A stretch of DNA of 64,000 nt, taken from Zoogloeaceae bacterium. Its GTDB lineage: Bacteria > Pseudomonadota > Gammaproteobacteria > Burkholderiales > Rhodocyclaceae. The position numbers and the translations under genes were made by a program. Shown piece after piece: positions 30,313 through 38,093 of this stretch (position 1 is its first letter; each line of letters starts with the position of its first letter). Under the pieces are notes generated by a model, which had not been told where the DNA came from, made no database searches, and saw only the letters and a program-made list of their open reading frames with translations. The stretch is from assembly GCA_031277315.1 (NCBI GenBank), contig JAITMP010000019.1:1-64000 (forward strand), written 5' to 3'.

Positions 30313-31122
30313 GTGCGTTATTTTTATGCACTCAGCCTTGCGCTGGCAGTGCTTTTAGCCGTTCCGGGAGCGCATGCTGCCTCCGGATTTAGCGCGGCGA
30401 GTAGCCAAGCAGGAGAAGAAGCGCACTTTCAGCCCGAACAGATAATCAAATTCGCCAAGAAAGTCGAAAGGGAAATGGCTGCCAAGGGCGCTCGAGTGGC
30501 CATTTTGGCCCGTGTGGGGCGCCCCCAGTCCGAATTGCCGGAGGGGATGCACTTCACACATGCTGGATTCGCAGTGTATTCCGAGATCACAACCAGCGAT
30601 GGACGCAAGGTTCCAGGATACGCAATCTACAATTTGTATCAGAAAAGCGACCCCTCTGATGTTAGCGAGTTGGTTCAAGATTTTCCTGTTGATTTTTTTG
30701 CTGGTGTCGCGGAACTGGAGGCGGGCATCATTGTGCCTTCACTAGAATTGCAGCGGCGCTTGCTGGAGGTCATCACATCTTCTGCGTATTCGGCGCTGCA
30801 TGACCCGCATTATTCTGCGATCGCGAGTCCTTATACGCTAGGGAAACAAAACTGTACGGAATTTGTCCTCGACGTAATTAACGCGGCTATCTATCAAACC
30901 GCCGATATCAGGAAAATCAAAGCCAGCGAAAAAGCCTATTTCGTGGCACAGAAAGTCAACGTGAACCCGCTCAAGTTGCTCTTCGGAGCGATGTTCACCA
31001 AGGAAGTTTCGATGTCGGATCAGGAGGGAACTCCGGTTACCGCCACTTTCGAGACTATAGGCGACTACTTGAAAAAATACGACGAGGGTTCCGAAATATT
31101 GTCTGTCTTCCCCGGCAACTAA
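30313..31122 (+). CDS. DUF2145 family secreted protein, copy 1
   Basis: The 269-residue product has a signal peptide ending VPGAHA (cleavage near residue 22). A conserved domain has H83 in FTHAGFAVY and C181 in KQNCTEFVLDVIN, a His/Cys pair reminiscent of NlpC/P60-like papain-fold enzymes. The DUF2145 assignment is from the FAKKVE...VAILARVGRP...LPEGMHFTHAGF pattern. An upstream ATG (30292) would add seven residues. The GTG at 30313 was chosen because it follows TTGGAGAAA and aligns exactly with the ATG start of the downstream copy, giving equal lengths. The substrate is unknown. Confidence 0.8.
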   Translation: MRYFYALSLALAVLLAVPGAHAASGFSAASSQAGEEAHFQPEQIIKFAKKVEREMAAKGARVAILARVGRPQSELPEGMHFTHAGFAVYSEITTSDGRKVPGYAIYNLYQKSDPSDVSELVQDFPVDFFAGVAELEAGIIVPSLELQRRLLEVITSSAYSALHDPHYSAIASPYTLGKQNCTEFVLDVINAAIYQTADIRKIKASEKAYFVAQKVNVNPLKLLFGAMFTKEVSMSDQEGTPVTATFETIGDYLKKYDEGSEILSVFPGN

Positions 31123-31200
31123 TTGAGTACAGCAACTTCCCGGAATGAGATGTATTGAAAACTAGCAAAATCTAATATCGTAAATCCTTGGAGAAATAAT

Positions 31201-32010
31201 ATGCGTTATGGCTATATATTCGGTCTTGTGCTATCAGTGTTTTTGGCTGTTCCGGGAGCACATGCCGCTTCCGGGTTTAGTTCAGCCAGCAGTCAGGCAG
31301 GAGAAGAAGCGCACTTTCAGCCCGAACAGATAATCAAATTCGCCAAGAAAGTCGAAAAGGAAATGGCCGCCAAGGGCGCTCAGGTAGCCGTTTTGGCCCG
31401 TATGGGGCGGCCCCGGTCAGAATTGCCGGAAGGGATGCACTTTACCCATGTTGCATTCGCAGTGTATTCTGAAATCACGACCAGCGATGGGCGTAAGGTT
31501 CCGGGATACGCGATCTACAATTTGTACCAAAAGAACGATCATCCTGATATTAGCGAGTTGGTCCAGGATTTTCCTGTTGATTTTTTTGCTGGTGTCGCGG
31601 AACTGGAGGCGGGCATCATTGTGCCTTCGCCGGAATTACAGCAGCGTCTGCTGGGAGTCATTACATCCCCTGCTTATTCCGCGTTGCATGATTCCCGTTA
31701 TTCCGTAATTGCAAATCCTTATACGTTAGGGAGACAGAATTGCACGGAATTCGTCTTGGACGTAATTAACGCGGCCATTTATCAAACCGACGATATCAAC
31801 AAGATCAAAGCCAACGAGAAAGCCTATTTCGTGGCGCAAAAAGTTAACGTAAGCCCGTTCAAGTTATTGCTTGGGGCAATGTTCACCAAAGAAGTCTCCA
31901 CGTCAGACCAAGAAGGAACTCCGGTTACCGCCACTTTTGAGACCATAGGCGACTACTTGAAAAAGTACGATGCAGGCTCTCAAGCATGGTCTGTTTTCCC
32001 TGATAACTGA
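31201..32010 (+). CDS. DUF2145 family secreted protein, copy 2
   Basis: This is a tandem paralogue of the preceding gene, also exactly 269 residues and very similar along its length. Differences are concentrated in the signal peptide and scattered through the C-terminal half. The candidate catalytic His (FTHVAFAVY) and Cys (QNCTEFVLDVIN) are both kept. A TTGGAGAAA ribosome-binding site precedes the ATG. The long stretches of near-identical DNA shared with copy 1 indicate a fairly recent duplication or ongoing gene conversion. Keeping both copies intact implies selection for dosage or for slightly different targets. Confidence 0.8.
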   Translation: MRYGYIFGLVLSVFLAVPGAHAASGFSSASSQAGEEAHFQPEQIIKFAKKVEKEMAAKGAQVAVLARMGRPRSELPEGMHFTHVAFAVYSEITTSDGRKVPGYAIYNLYQKNDHPDISELVQDFPVDFFAGVAELEAGIIVPSPELQQRLLGVITSPAYSALHDSRYSVIANPYTLGRQNCTEFVLDVINAAIYQTDDINKIKANEKAYFVAQKVNVSPFKLLLGAMFTKEVSTSDQEGTPVTATFETIGDYLKKYDAGSQAWSVFPDN

Positions 32011-32045
32011 TTGTCAGCTATTAGGGGTTGCGTGTATCCACGAGC

Positions 32046-32076
32046 TGTCCGCTATCCGCTCATGGGATGGCGGACA
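32046..32076. terminator. hairpin between converging DUF2145 and iorB genes
   Basis: TGTCCGCTATCC and GGATGGCGGACA form a 12-bp stem with one G-T pair and a 7-base loop, midway between two converging genes. Neither strand has a strong T run right after it, so it may work as a transcription barrier or mRNA 3'-end stabiliser rather than a classic intrinsic terminator. Confidence 0.45.
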
Positions 32077-32088
32077 AGGCACTTAAAA

Positions 32089-33630
32089 TCAGTTTGCGCC
32101 CCGCTTCATCCAGACGATCGGCTTGCCTTTCACGGCTGGCGCTGATTCGGAGGGCGGGTAGCCGAGGGCGGTTTCGCGGGCTTTGCGGATGGCGGACTTG
32201 AGGGAATCGGCGCCTTTGGCGACGGCTTGCTGGTTTTCGACGATGTCATCGAGAATCCTGACGAAGGCGGCGCGGCGCTCGCGGCCGGCTTCGCCGTAGC
32301 CGCGCATGAGGCTGGCGCACTGGACGATTTCCAGCGCCAGCCCGGCATCCATCGCCGCGAAGCCGAGGCGCTTGACATCGCCGAGCCAGCGTTCGATCAG
32401 GGCTTGCTCCGCGCCGAAACGCGCGCTCTTGCGCCGCAGCGGTTTCAGCGCCGCGATGCAGCGCAGGGCGAGAAAACCGGCGACGGTATGGCTGCGCAGC
32501 CGGAGGGCGCGGCCCGCACCGTCCCGTTTCCCGAGCTTCCCGAGCTTTCCGAAGCGCCCGGCCCAAGCCGGCGGCAGGATGTCGGTGAGATCATTGACGC
32601 TCGGCTTCAGGTAATCGGTGACGAAAACGATCTGGCCCGCCTTGGCGCCGGCTTCCCGGCGCAGCCGGGCGAAGCGGCTGGCATGGCTCTTGAGACGGGC
32701 GATGCGAATGATGTCTTCATAGCTCATCCAGAGGGCGAGCAGGCGGGCGGCTTCTTTCGTCAGCGGCCAGCCGCCGGACTCGCCGCCCGCCTCGCGGTCG
32801 ACGGCCAGCACGCCGCGCACGCGGTCGAGGTAAAGACCGGCGTAGGCGGCATCCTGATAATCGGCAAGACGCATGACCGCTTCATCGAGCAGCGCGTGCA
32901 GCGGCGCGGGAAATTCATTCTGGATGCGCGCTTGGGTGTTTCCGCAGTCAGTGTTTTTCTCTTTCGCGGCGGAGAAAAAAGTTTTCGCGGCGACTTCCTT
33001 TTCGCCTTGTTCCCCGACAGCGGCGGCATGGCCGGCGGCGAAGCCGCGCAGATGGGCTTCCGCCGCTTCTTCTTCCTTCAGGACACGCTCGCACATTTCA
33101 CGCGACAGCGGCAGCGCGCCGCTGCCGGCGACGGCGCCGAAGAGCACGGCCGCATGCGTCGCGTTCGTCTCTTGAGCCAAGCGCGGCAGATCGAAGAGGA
33201 CGGCTTTACGCGCCGCTTTCGGCGCGGCCTGGAGAATTCTCCGCGCATCGTAGCGGCCATCGACCGGCGTCATCTTTTCCGCCGTGGCGTAGACGCGGTG
33301 GGTGGACGCCACCAGCGTGGTGCGCTCGGGCGTGACAAACACATCCTGCATGGCGCGGCCCGCTTCGAGCAGTTCGGCGGCGACCAGCAAGTCGATGTCC
33401 GCCGGGCTAGGCGCCAAGGCCATCACCGGCGCGGGGGCGTTTTTCTCCGGGAAGATTTCGATATAGCACGCCGCGCCGTCAGCGCACGGCAACATGCCCG
33501 GCATGGCGGTCTTCTGCGCCGGAAAGCCTTCGCGCCAGGCGGCATCCACAATCCAGCCGGCGAGTGCATTCGCATCCTCATTCCCCGCCGCCGCGATCAG
33601 GATCGTGACGGGTTTGATCGCCGCGCTCAT
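32089..33630 (-). CDS. iorB: indolepyruvate oxidoreductase beta-family protein (IorB-like, long form)
   Basis: The 513-residue protein starts MSAAIKPVTILIAAAGNEDANALAGWIV. This corresponds to the gamma/beta oxidoreductase domain of arylpyruvate:ferredoxin oxidoreductases (about residues 1-200). A C-terminal extension of about 300 residues is the form seen in proteobacterial long IorB proteins (DUF6537-like), whereas archaeal IorB is only about 200 residues. Its ATG overlaps the iorA stop (ATGA). With IorA it should convert arylpyruvates such as phenylpyruvate or indolepyruvate to arylacetyl-CoA, passing electrons to ferredoxin. A Gly-Lys-Leu run (GKLGKLGKR) is encoded by short 9-bp repeats at 32527-32553. 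Confidence 0.85.
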   Translation of the reverse strand: MSAAIKPVTILIAAAGNEDANALAGWIVDAAWREGFPAQKTAMPGMLPCADGAACYIEIFPEKNAPAPVMALAPSPADIDLLVAAELLEAGRAMQDVFVTPERTTLVASTHRVYATAEKMTPVDGRYDARRILQAAPKAARKAVLFDLPRLAQETNATHAAVLFGAVAGSGALPLSREMCERVLKEEEAAEAHLRGFAAGHAAAVGEQGEKEVAAKTFFSAAKEKNTDCGNTQARIQNEFPAPLHALLDEAVMRLADYQDAAYAGLYLDRVRGVLAVDREAGGESGGWPLTKEAARLLALWMSYEDIIRIARLKSHASRFARLRREAGAKAGQIVFVTDYLKPSVNDLTDILPPAWAGRFGKLGKLGKRDGAGRALRLRSHTVAGFLALRCIAALKPLRRKSARFGAEQALIERWLGDVKRLGFAAMDAGLALEIVQCASLMRGYGEAGRERRAAFVRILDDIVENQQAVAKGADSLKSAIRKARETALGYPPSESAPAVKGKPIVWMKRGAN

Positions 33631-35723
33631 CGTCCACCTCCGAACAAACCGATGATGCTTTGGCGGATGCCGTGCAGGACGCGATCCCGGCCGCCCGGAT
33701 TTTCGATCACCTCGACGCGGTAAAAGCTCGGACATAAACCGGCGGCCTGCGCCGTCTCGCCGCAGGCGCCGCAGCCGACGCAACTGGCATCAATCGTGGT
33801 GGCCGGCCCGGCGCGCAGCGGGTCGGGCGAATCCTTGATCGTCAGCGACGGGCAGCCGGAGAGCCGGATGCAGGTGCGGTCGCCGGTGCAGATGTCTTCG
33901 TCGATGCCGAGGCGGACATGCGTGGCGTGTTCATGCACGCGCTCGTCGTCGGCGATCAGCACTTTCAGACCCGGCTCCGGCGCCGCCATGGCGCGGCGCA
34001 GGGCGTCGGCGACATCCGCTACGCGATAGCTGTTCACCCGCTCCAGCCACTTCACGCCGAGGCCGCGCAGCGCGCTTTCGATGGCAAGCGCGGTGGCAAG
34101 CGGCTTGGAAGGCAGTTTTTGCCCATCCGCCGCGCAGCCGCTTTGCATGATGACGAGAACGCCGTCTTCACCACGGGAAACCGCGTCGGCGACGCCGGTG
34201 GCGAGGCCCTGATACCAGAAGCCGCCCGCATCCATGACAGCGACAACGCGCCGCCCCAGATTGGGGCCGACAGCCGCAGCCGCCGGCAGCGACAGGCCGT
34301 AGCCGAGAAGCGTGTTGCCGAGATTGAACGGCGGCAAGGCCGCCAAACTGTGGCAGCCGGAATCGACGCTGATGTGAATGCCGCCCGATTCCTTTTCGAT
34401 CAGCTTCAGGGCCGAGAAGACAGGCCACGCCGGACAGCCGACGCAAAACGTCGGCGAGCGCGGCGGCAACAGCGCGCCAAGCAGCCCGGCGGCGCGTTCC
34501 TTCGCCCCGGCAAGCGCGTCGAGCGCGGCATCCACCTGCTTCAAGTCCACGCCGTCGAGCATGATGAGCTTCAGAAATTCGCCGATGCCTTTCAACACCA
34601 CCTCGGGCGTGTATTCGCCGGCTGCCGGCAGCACGTCCTTGCCGACGAGGTGCGGATCGTTGATGTCGGCGCGGCGCAGAATCACGTTGATGGCCTCTTC
34701 GAGGTGAGCCGGCTGGCCCTCCTCCACCACCAGCACGGCGCGCTTGTTGGAGCAAAAGCGGGTGATCTCCTCCGACACCAACGGCCAGGTGACATTCAGC
34801 ACGCACAGCGGAATACGCGACGCGCCCGCAGCATCGGCGAGGCCAAGTTCACGCAAGGCGCGAATGACATGGTTGTAAAGGCCGCCCTGCATGATGATGC
34901 CGGCCTGACGCAAGTCGCCCTCGAAAAACTCGTTCAACTGCTCGCGCTTGATGAATTTCAGCGCCGCCGGCAAGCGCGTCTCGATCTTGTGTTTTTCCTG
35001 CGCCTGACCGTGCGGCGGCAGCGGCATGCGCGCCGGGTTGAACACCGGCTTCGGCAACGGATTGTGCCGCGAATATTTCGGCGCGATGTTGTTCTTCGCC
35101 TCGAAGCGGCCATGCACATGGCAAGCGCCGGGGCGCAGCGCCAGCATCACCGGCGTGTTGCTGGCTTCGGACAACTCAAAGCCCTTTTCCGCCATATGCG
35201 CGATGACGGCGGGATTCGGGCGCGGATCGAGCAGCCAGACTTGCGACTTGCGCGCGAAGGCGTGGCTGCGCTCCTGCGCGCCGGCGGCGCGTTCGCCGTA
35301 ATCCTCGCCGAGAACGATCAGCGCGCCGCCGGTAACGCCGGCGGATGAAAGATGCGACAGCGCATCGGCAGCGACGTTGAGACCGGCCACCGACCGCCAG
35401 ACAGCGGCGCCGCGCAGCGGGTAATTGATCGAAGCGCCAAGCATGGCGCAAGCGCCGGCTTCGTTGGCGCTGATTTCAAAATGCACGCCAAGTTCGTCGA
35501 GCAGTCCACGCGCCCCGGCGAATGCGTCCAGAAGACGCGACGCCCGCCCGCCCGGATAACCGCCGATATAAGACACGCCGCTTTGCAGCAGCCCCTTGGC
35601 AACGGCAAGCGCGCCCTCGCCCGTGAAAACCTGTCCGGCGCCCAGCCGCAACTGAGCAGCCTCCGCCTCAATGAATCGTTCCATATCTCTCTGTTGGCGT
35701 CCCGGCGTACCGAAACTGCTCAT
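33627..35723 (-). CDS. iorA: indolepyruvate:ferredoxin oxidoreductase alpha subunit (IorA-like)
   Basis: The 698-residue protein has an N-terminal pyruvate-oxidoreductase-like domain (GEGALAVAKGLLQSGVSYIGGYPG, VAGLNVAADALSH). A TPP-binding domain (about residues 400-580; CVGCPAWPVFSAL, VMDAGGFWYQGLATGVADAV) and a C-terminal ferredoxin domain follow. Two points depart from textbook IorA. The TPP motif GDS...LDN is replaced by MDA...MQS. The first iron-sulfur motif reads CTGDRTC...GCP, with Asp where the second Cys normally sits; the second motif CVGCGAC...CP is complete. The start may instead be the ATG at 35684. The gene is next to the pad region, fitting phenylalanine or tryptophan breakdown through arylpyruvates. 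Confidence 0.85.
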   Translation of the reverse strand: MSSFGTPGRQQRDMERFIEAEAAQLRLGAGQVFTGEGALAVAKGLLQSGVSYIGGYPGGRASRLLDAFAGARGLLDELGVHFEISANEAGACAMLGASINYPLRGAAVWRSVAGLNVAADALSHLSSAGVTGGALIVLGEDYGERAAGAQERSHAFARKSQVWLLDPRPNPAVIAHMAEKGFELSEASNTPVMLALRPGACHVHGRFEAKNNIAPKYSRHNPLPKPVFNPARMPLPPHGQAQEKHKIETRLPAALKFIKREQLNEFFEGDLRQAGIIMQGGLYNHVIRALRELGLADAAGASRIPLCVLNVTWPLVSEEITRFCSNKRAVLVVEEGQPAHLEEAINVILRRADINDPHLVGKDVLPAAGEYTPEVVLKGIGEFLKLIMLDGVDLKQVDAALDALAGAKERAAGLLGALLPPRSPTFCVGCPAWPVFSALKLIEKESGGIHISVDSGCHSLAALPPFNLGNTLLGYGLSLPAAAAVGPNLGRRVVAVMDAGGFWYQGLATGVADAVSRGEDGVLVIMQSGCAADGQKLPSKPLATALAIESALRGLGVKWLERVNSYRVADVADALRRAMAAPEPGLKVLIADDERVHEHATHVRLGIDEDICTGDRTCIRLSGCPSLTIKDSPDPLRAGPATTIDASCVGCGACGETAQAAGLCPSFYRVEVIENPGGRDRVLHGIRQSIIGLFGGGR

Positions 35724-35856
35724 TTGAAATGAATTAATGCCAAACCCTTGGCCGGGTCTTTATGCTGTTGAATATATTGAAGCCGCCAAGCGACAAAGCG
35801 TATCATTAAACGCATTGCCTGAAATAAATATACACCGTTTGTCGTGTCCACTTTAC

Positions 35857-36656
35857 GTTAGATGCAAGAGGCTTATTGTGCGATTACTAAGGACAATATT
35901 TGTTGTTGCTGCGGCATTGGTCGCACAGCAGGCTGTGGCTCAAAGCCCAGATGTCGCATTGTCGAAACTTCCTCAAGACATGCGTGATTGGGTTAACCGC
36001 TCATGTCCTCGTAGTCTTGGCCCGTCGCTTTGGTCAAGCTGTATAGTACGAGAAGCATCTGCGGCTTCTCGTGGGAAACCCGATCTTTCTGGCCTTAATT
36101 CAGAACTGCGGTCATGGGTTATTCGTAGCTGTCCCGATTCACTTGGGCCATCATTGGCAATTAGCTGTCTCACACGGGAACGTACTGCATTGACCAATGC
36201 TCAACTCGATATTTCATCTCTTACCGAAGAACAGAAGCAATGGGTATCAAGTTCCTGCCCATCGTCTCTGGGTCCATCGTTATATATCTCATGCGTTCAA
36301 AGAGAGTCATCAGCCCTGCGCGGCACCCAATCCGTTCCACAACAACCATCAATCGGAGCATCTCGTCCCCCTCCACCACGCTCTACCAATCCAAGCCGTA
36401 ATAGCTATGAAATAGAGGTAGCTCACAATGATGAGTTATTCATCGTCAACGGAGAAAAATTTGAAGCCCAAACTTACTGCCTTGGATGGGAAGAGGGAGA
36501 TGAGGTTCTATTTCTTGATGGAAGTCCCTATGGGGCTTGTGCAAGTGCTACGCTCTTGAACCTAAGAACGCGAGAAAAGTGTAGTGTATGGTGCGAATAA
36601 CGGCATCTAACATTGCATTCAACCGGACGGCCTTCGGCCGCCGGTTAATTTAGGCG
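35857..36656 (+). mobile_element. integron gene cassette (about 0.8 kb)
   Basis: The segment begins at a GTTAGAT core followed by GC (35857-35865), 14 bases before the GTG start of the only gene. It ends inside the attC site, whose GTTAGGC core starts at 36656. One promoterless gene plus one attC, with very short flanks and the gene oriented toward the attC, is the standard cassette layout. The base composition is lower in GC than the neighbouring iorA. No integrase gene is in the window, and the upstream GTTAGAT has no clear paired partner, so whether that end is an attI or a decayed attC is open. Confidence 0.6.
35878..36600 (+). CDS. secreted protein with three 42-residue Cys repeats, cassette-encoded
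   Basis: I start this gene at the GTG at 35878, which has AAGAGG seven bases upstream and gives a signal peptide of 21 residues ending AVA. The longer open frame (from 35737) has no ribosome-binding site. Three repeats of exactly 42 residues begin at W38, W80 and W122, each with the core SCPxSLGPSLxxSCxxRE and two cysteines. A Pro/Ser-rich linker follows (about 158-182), then a C-terminal domain of about 58 residues with four cysteines (ELFIVNGEKFEAQTYC, GWEEGDEVLFLDGSPYGAC, CSVWCE). The even cysteine count suggests disulfides in the periplasm or outside. The function is unknown. Confidence 0.7.
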   Translation: MRLLRTIFVVAAALVAQQAVAQSPDVALSKLPQDMRDWVNRSCPRSLGPSLWSSCIVREASAASRGKPDLSGLNSELRSWVIRSCPDSLGPSLAISCLTRERTALTNAQLDISSLTEEQKQWVSSSCPSSLGPSLYISCVQRESSALRGTQSVPQQPSIGASRPPPPRSTNPSRNSYEIEVAHNDELFIVNGEKFEAQTYCLGWEEGDEVLFLDGSPYGACASATLLNLRTREKCSVWCE

Positions 36657-36662
36657 TTAGGC
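36605..36662 (+). repeat. integron attC recombination site
   Basis: The 58-bp site opens with ATCTAAC, which matches RYYYAAC, and closes with GTTAGGC, which matches GTTRRRY; these are the outer R boxes. Between them CCGGaCGGCC and GGCCGCCGG form the inner stem around a TTCG loop. One unpaired A in the left arm is the extrahelical base that integrases use to pick the strand. TTCAA and TTAATT flank the inner arms as in known sites. It starts four bases after the stop of the repeat-protein gene and ends 15 bases before the next gene's ATG. Confidence 0.88.
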
Positions 36663-36677
36663 TTCATGGAGGCTCTT

Positions 36678-37319
36678 ATGCGCAACATAGTCTTAGCTCT
36701 TGTGTTCGGCCTGCTCTCTGGGTGCGCTTCTTTCGTCGAAACCAAAGTTTCTACGTTTCACGAATTAGAGCCGTCGTTATCTGGGGTAACTTACGCGCTG
36801 GCCCCCTTAAAGGAGCAGGAAAGCAGCCTCGAATTTCAGTCCTACGCGAAGCTTGTTAAGGCTGAACTCGAAAAACGAGGAATGACCGAAGCTCCATTTA
36901 ATCAAGCTAAATATGCAATATTCATTTTTTATGGTATTGATGACGGCAAAGAGATTATCTCCTCATATCCAATATTTGGCCAAACGGGAACTAGGAGCTC
37001 TTATACGACCGGAACCGTTACCTCATACGGCAATATGGCAACATATAGCGGCACCACCCACAAAACGCCGACTTATGGCGTTGTCGGGTCAGGTACAAGT
37101 TCCAATACGGTTTTTACACGCTATTTGAATATCGACATCATCGATATAGCAAAGTCTGGTAACGGCAAAGTGAAAAAAGTATACGAGGGTAAAGCCACTA
37201 GTTCGGGGTCAAGCAGCCAGCTTGCCCCTGTGATGCCTGCCATCGTTAAAAGCGTATTCGAAGATTTTCCTGGGAAGAGTGGTGCATCTAGAACTAGCCG
37301 ACAACCATTCGAGAAATGA
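36678..37319 (+). CDS. predicted lipoprotein, DUF4136-like
   Basis: The 213-residue product begins MRNIVLALVFGLLSGCASF, a lipoprotein signal peptide with lipobox LLSGC and a predicted lipidated Cys at residue 16. The ATG at 36678 is preceded by GGAGG; an in-frame ATG at 36666 is less well placed. The mature domain (YALAPLKEQESSLEFQSYAKLVKAELEKRGM, YAIFIFYGIDDGKE) resembles DUF4136 envelope proteins. A Ser/Thr/Gly-rich middle region separates it from RYLNIDIIDIAKSGNGKVKKVYEGKA. The gene begins right after the attC site and may be the next cassette, but no second attC was found behind it. Confidence 0.65.
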   Translation: MRNIVLALVFGLLSGCASFVETKVSTFHELEPSLSGVTYALAPLKEQESSLEFQSYAKLVKAELEKRGMTEAPFNQAKYAIFIFYGIDDGKEIISSYPIFGQTGTRSSYTTGTVTSYGNMATYSGTTHKTPTYGVVGSGTSSNTVFTRYLNIDIIDIAKSGNGKVKKVYEGKATSSGSSSQLAPVMPAIVKSVFEDFPGKSGASRTSRQPFEK

Positions 37320-37400
37320 GTGTGAAACATAGCATGGTGATCCACCGAACGCTGTGCGATAAAGCCGCTCAGCGCCGGTAACCTTTATGTCATACGTCAC

Positions 37401-38054
37401 ATGCAGAATATCGGCACTCATATTATTCGCTGGCTACGTCGTGCACTTGCTTGGCTCGTGCGTGCCCGGCTTCCTATGTTCACAGCACTTGTAGTGCTAC
37501 TAGCATTCACCACATCACTGAGTTACTGGCAAACAGAGCCTGCCGTCAGGATTTCCGGTCTGCTGTTGCAGGTTCTTGGCATAGCTGCCGCCGCTGTTGG
37601 TATCCGCGACACTCGGAGAATGTTTGGAAAACCTAGTTTCTTGGAGCAATTACGCGTTTGGTTCAAGGCAGTACCCGGACTTAAGCCACACACTGTTCCG
37701 GCTTCGGGCTCAGCCACTTTATCGATGTCTACTTCGGCTAAGGCTCATGTAAGGCGTGGCGCTGGCGCAAATCCTACGCTTGAATCTCGTCTTTCGGCTG
37801 CCGAGGCAAACTTGAATGTATTGTATGAGCGCGCCGATGCTGCCGAGTCGGCTTTTGACAAACACGTGCGTACCTCAGAGCAACGATTTCGCGAAGAAGT
37901 GGATGCTCGGAAGGAAGCTGACCGTCAGTTGCATCTCAAGATCGAGGCAGCATCCACGGATGGCCTTCACTTGGCGGCAGTCGGTGTCGTTTGGCTCGCC
38001 TGCGGCGTAGTTATGAGTACGGTACCAAATGAGCTGTTGAATTTGGTCAGATGA
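37401..38054 (+). CDS. membrane protein with central coiled coil, unknown function
   Basis: The 217-residue protein has hydrophobic segments at about residues 26-41 (MFTALVVLLAFTTSLSYW) and 51-67 (ISGLLLQVLGIAAAAVGI) and a C-terminal one (LAAVGVVWLACGVVMSTV). Between them a charged Ala/Glu-rich stretch (LESRLSAAEANLNVLYERADAAESAFDKHV to ARKEADRQLHLKIEA) should form a coiled coil. No family is recognised. It follows the lipoprotein gene by 81 bp in the same direction. The ribosome-binding site is weak. Confidence 0.5.
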   Translation: MQNIGTHIIRWLRRALAWLVRARLPMFTALVVLLAFTTSLSYWQTEPAVRISGLLLQVLGIAAAAVGIRDTRRMFGKPSFLEQLRVWFKAVPGLKPHTVPASGSATLSMSTSAKAHVRRGAGANPTLESRLSAAEANLNVLYERADAAESAFDKHVRTSEQRFREEVDARKEADRQLHLKIEAASTDGLHLAAVGVVWLACGVVMSTVPNELLNLVR

Positions 38055-38093
38055 TGTATAACGCCTTACGTCTTGATTTTCCCGTACTCTAGC

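Noticed and set aside
37320-37400. search for an attC after the lipoprotein gene
   Set aside because: No GTTRRRY core or paired arms are present, so the second putative cassette has no visible right end.
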